DNA from: Sulfurimonas sp.
Lineage (GTDB): Bacteria > Campylobacterota > Campylobacteria > Campylobacterales > Sulfurimonadaceae
NCBI GenBank assembly: GCA_022712775.1
Contig: JAFLJZ010000024.1
Location: 1 to 6,793 of the forward strand
DNA length: 6,793 nt
Direction: 5' to 3'
In this document: positions 5,156-6,793 of the stretch, in pieces
Position numbering within the stretch: the stretch's first letter is position 1
How the letters are laid out: each line of letters begins with the position of its first letter
Notes under the pieces: model-generated
What the model was told of the DNA's origin: nothing
Databases searched by the model: none
Seen by the model: only the letters and a program-made list of their open reading frames with translations
Position numbers and translations under genes: made by a program

Positions 5156-5992
5156 CTAAAAAATAACTGTACGATTCGCGTACACAAATATTCTATCTTC
5201 TAAAGCAAGCTTTAGAGCACGTGATAGTACAACTTTTTCAACATCTCTTCCTGAGCGTTGCATATCTCTCCAGCCATAAGCATGATCAACATGAATAACT
5301 TCTTGAGCGATAATCGGACCTTCATCAAGGTTATTGTTCACAAAATGTGCTGTTGCTCCAATAATTTTCACACCTCTATCATATGCTTGTTTATATGGAT
5401 TTGCACCTATAAATGCGGGTAAAAAAGAATGATGAATATTAATTATTTTATCTTCAAAGTTTGCTACAAATCTTGGAGTTAAAATTCGCATGTACTTCGC
5501 TAAAACGATATACTCAACATCTTTAAACTCATTAATACAATTTATGATTTTATTTTCATGCTCAACTCTATCAAGATTCTCATGAGAAATACAAATATAA
5601 GGAATGTCAAATTTACTCACTAAAGATTCCAATACATCATAGTTAGAAACAACTGCTAAAATATTTGCTTCAAGCTCACCTGCTTCATGACGAATGAGTA
5701 TATCACCGAGTGCATGCATCTCTTTAGTAGCCATTATAATGATATTTTTCTTTTTAGGTTCTGTTATTTCTATACTAGAATCAGAAGGAAGTACTTTTTT
5801 AATGGATGCTTGTAAACTTTCTAAATCCACATCACCATCAACAACACTACGCATAAAAAACTTGTTATTTTCTTTATCAACAAATTCGTTGTTTGATAAT
5901 ATATTTAAATCAGCATTATAAAAAACAGTAGAAACTTTATACACTATCCCTTTTTCATCATTAGCATCAATAAGAACTCTATACTGAGACAC
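5156..5992 (-). CDS. purU: Formyltetrahydrofolate deformylase
   Basis: This 278-aa enzyme hydrolyses 10-formyltetrahydrofolate to tetrahydrofolate and formate, balancing the one-carbon pool and, in some bacteria, feeding formate to PurT. An ACT regulatory domain occupies residues 1 to about 75 (YRVLIDANDEKGIVYKVST). The formyltransferase-like hydrolase domain follows from about 82. Catalytic residues of the family are visible: Asn185 and His187 in INIHHSFLPAFIGANPY, and Asp223 in NLDEGPIIAQE. The ending (EKVVLSRALKLALEDR, then VYANRTVIF) is typical of PurU. The start is GTG at 5992, sharing one base with the upstream TAG (TAGTG), with AAAGGA just upstream, so translation is probably coupled to the CiaD-like gene. 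Length is normal and the gene appears intact. Confidence 0.94.
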   Translation of the reverse strand: MSQYRVLIDANDEKGIVYKVSTVFYNADLNILSNNEFVDKENNKFFMRSVVDGDVDLESLQASIKKVLPSDSSIEITEPKKKNIIIMATKEMHALGDILIRHEAGELEANILAVVSNYDVLESLVSKFDIPYICISHENLDRVEHENKIINCINEFKDVEYIVLAKYMRILTPRFVANFEDKIINIHHSFLPAFIGANPYKQAYDRGVKIIGATAHFVNNNLDEGPIIAQEVIHVDHAYGWRDMQRSGRDVEKVVLSRALKLALEDRIFVYANRTVIF

Positions 5993-6339
5993 TATCTTTT
6001 TCCTTTTTCTAATAAGTCTACTCTAGTTTCTATTGTAGAGAGTGTATATTCTAAAAAGTTTAGTGTCATGTCTACTTTTGCTTCTATATTTGTATTATTT
6101 GGTGCTTGAAAGCCTTCAAAAAGGACTAATAATCTTTCTTTAATTGAAGTTAGATACATTAGCTCACTATCTATAGTTGCCTTATTTTCTTCTGTGGATA
6201 TTTTATCTTTTACTATAGCTTCCGTCATTTGTTTTTTTACATCTATGGTTTCTTTTACTGAAAACTCATCTACAGGTGGTTTTGCATTCACTTCTTCCAT
6301 CTCAGCGAGTGTTGAGAGTATTACATCTTTTAATTCCAT
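5992..6339 (-). CDS. CiaD-like domain protein, 115 aa
   Basis: This small soluble acidic protein has no signal peptide or membrane segment. Its first half (1-50) is charged and probably disordered (PPVDEFSVKETIDVKK). Its second half is helical, with LMYLTSIKERLLVLFEGFQA and VDMTLNFLEYTLSTIETRVD. This resembles the conserved domain shared with Campylobacter jejuni CiaD (Cj0788), a protein reported as a secreted invasion effector there. From memory, in C. jejuni ciaD lies beside cca and purU; here the gene also sits directly upstream of purU, which supports the assignment. Placement in a housekeeping operon suggests an ancestral cytoplasmic role unrelated to invasion, but that role is unknown. 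GGAG lies 8 nt before the ATG, inside the end of the preceding gene's region. Family assignment is from remembered similarity and is moderately sure. Confidence 0.7.
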   Translation of the reverse strand: MELKDVILSTLAEMEEVNAKPPVDEFSVKETIDVKKQMTEAIVKDKISTEENKATIDSELMYLTSIKERLLVLFEGFQAPNNTNIEAKVDMTLNFLEYTLSTIETRVDLLEKGKR

Positions 6340-6343
6340 ACTA

Positions 6344-6592
6344 TTAACTCCATGACTTTAATAACCACCTTTCAAATTCGTTAAACTCAACATCAGTATC
6401 CATTTTTAAGAAAAATTCTTTCATTTGTGTATTTACATTCAAAAACTTTTTTCTCATTCCAGATAATCTTCTAATCGCAATTTTTGCATCACTATTGGAA
6501 GGGTCTTTTTTTAAAACTTCTTTGTAAATGTCAAGTGCTTCTTCTTTAAGCCCTTGAAGTTCATAAATATTTGCTAATGTGAGTGTTTGCAT
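6344..6592 (-). CDS. Small TPR-repeat protein, 82 aa
   Basis: Residues 1-34 form about one tetratricopeptide repeat (LANIYELQGLKEEALDIYKE, then VLKKDPSN), followed by a partial second helix (SDAKIAIRRLSGM). The C-terminal part (45-82) contains FFLKMDTDVEFNEFERWLLKSWS, probably a further helical pair. TPR units mediate protein-protein contacts; the partner is unknown. The gene lies 13 nt after the leuB stop and 4 nt before the CiaD-like gene, so the TPR and CiaD-like proteins are likely made together and may interact. The ATG at 6592 is the first possible start, since a stop lies just upstream in frame; its ribosome site is weak (AAAGTAAG). No specific function can be assigned. Confidence 0.75.
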   Translation of the reverse strand: MQTLTLANIYELQGLKEEALDIYKEVLKKDPSNSDAKIAIRRLSGMRKKFLNVNTQMKEFFLKMDTDVEFNEFERWLLKSWS

Positions 6593-6605
6593 CTTACTTT
6601 ACTAT

Positions 6606-6793
6606 TTATCTTACTATATAGTTAGCGATGATTGAACCCATCTCACTTGTAGAACAAACTTCTTTTGCATCAAACGATGCTAAGTCTTGTGTTCTATAGC
6701 CTTCACTTAATGCTTTTTTGATTGCATCATCTATTTTATCTGCAGCTTTAGTCTCACCAAGAGCATAACGTAGCATCATAGAAGCAGAAGCAA
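6606..6793 (-). CDS. leuB: 3-isopropylmalate dehydrogenase, C-terminal end (rest outside window)
   Basis: Only the last 61 residues are visible: ASASMMLRYALGETKAAD at the start and CSTSEMGSIIANYIVR at the end, with EGYRTQDLAS between. This is the characteristic C-terminus of LeuB (compare ASAAMMLRYSL, EGYRTxDL and STSEMGDxI in the family). The enzyme oxidatively decarboxylates 3-isopropylmalate to the precursor of leucine, using NAD. Isocitrate or tartrate dehydrogenase relatives share the fold, but the STSEMG ending favours LeuB. It appears to be the upstream member of the operon continuing through the TPR, CiaD-like, purU and trmL genes. The 5' part runs off the right edge. Confidence 0.9.
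   Translation of the reverse strand, partial: ASASMMLRYALGETKAADKIDDAIKKALSEGYRTQDLASFDAKEVCSTSEMGSIIANYIVR

Noticed and set aside
5146..5187. N-terminal extension of trmL to ATG 5187
   Set aside because: The 14 extra residues overlap purU, do not resemble the family N-terminus and have no better ribosome site than the internal ATG at 5145.
5694..5921. Open plus-strand frame of 75 codons opposite purU
   Set aside because: Antisense to the conserved ACT and hinge region of purU; no ribosome site or recognisable product.

Overview
The base composition (strongly AT-rich), the long form of DapD, the CiaD-like protein and the tight leuB/purU-type operon all point to a member of the Campylobacterota. 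A free-living Sulfurimonas/Arcobacter-like organism is my inference; genus cannot be proven from this window.

Layout. (1) 1-600: the C-terminal half of a tyrosine recombinase, followed by a hairpin terminator; it is the only direct sign of a mobile element, which must lie mostly to the left of the window. (2) 600-2227, plus strand: dapD (lysine/diaminopimelate synthesis), then a 12-bp perfect inverted repeat over a promoter, then a 101-aa miniature flagellar rod/hook-family protein. (3) 2217-4212, minus strand: an S24/LexA-type self-cleaving repressor overlapping a lipoprotein NlpC/P60 cell-wall peptidase. (4) 4213-4516: a compact divergent control region with two well-formed sigma70-type promoters around a 17-bp palindrome, and a tiny plus-strand ORF that looks frameshifted. 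(5) 4519-6793, minus strand: the 3' part of an operon reading leuB (partial), TPR protein, CiaD-like protein, purU, trmL and a 48-aa membrane protein, with gaps from -1 to 13 nt.

How the genes work together. leuB, purU, dapD and trmL are housekeeping genes of leucine, one-carbon/purine, lysine/cell-wall and tRNA-modification metabolism. The most system-like part is the repressor module. The repressor has its own promoter next to a palindromic operator candidate, is translationally coupled to a secreted peptidoglycan hydrolase, and faces a very small ORF across the operator. I read this as a possible stress- or damage-responsive switch controlling a cell-wall enzyme, but that is inference.
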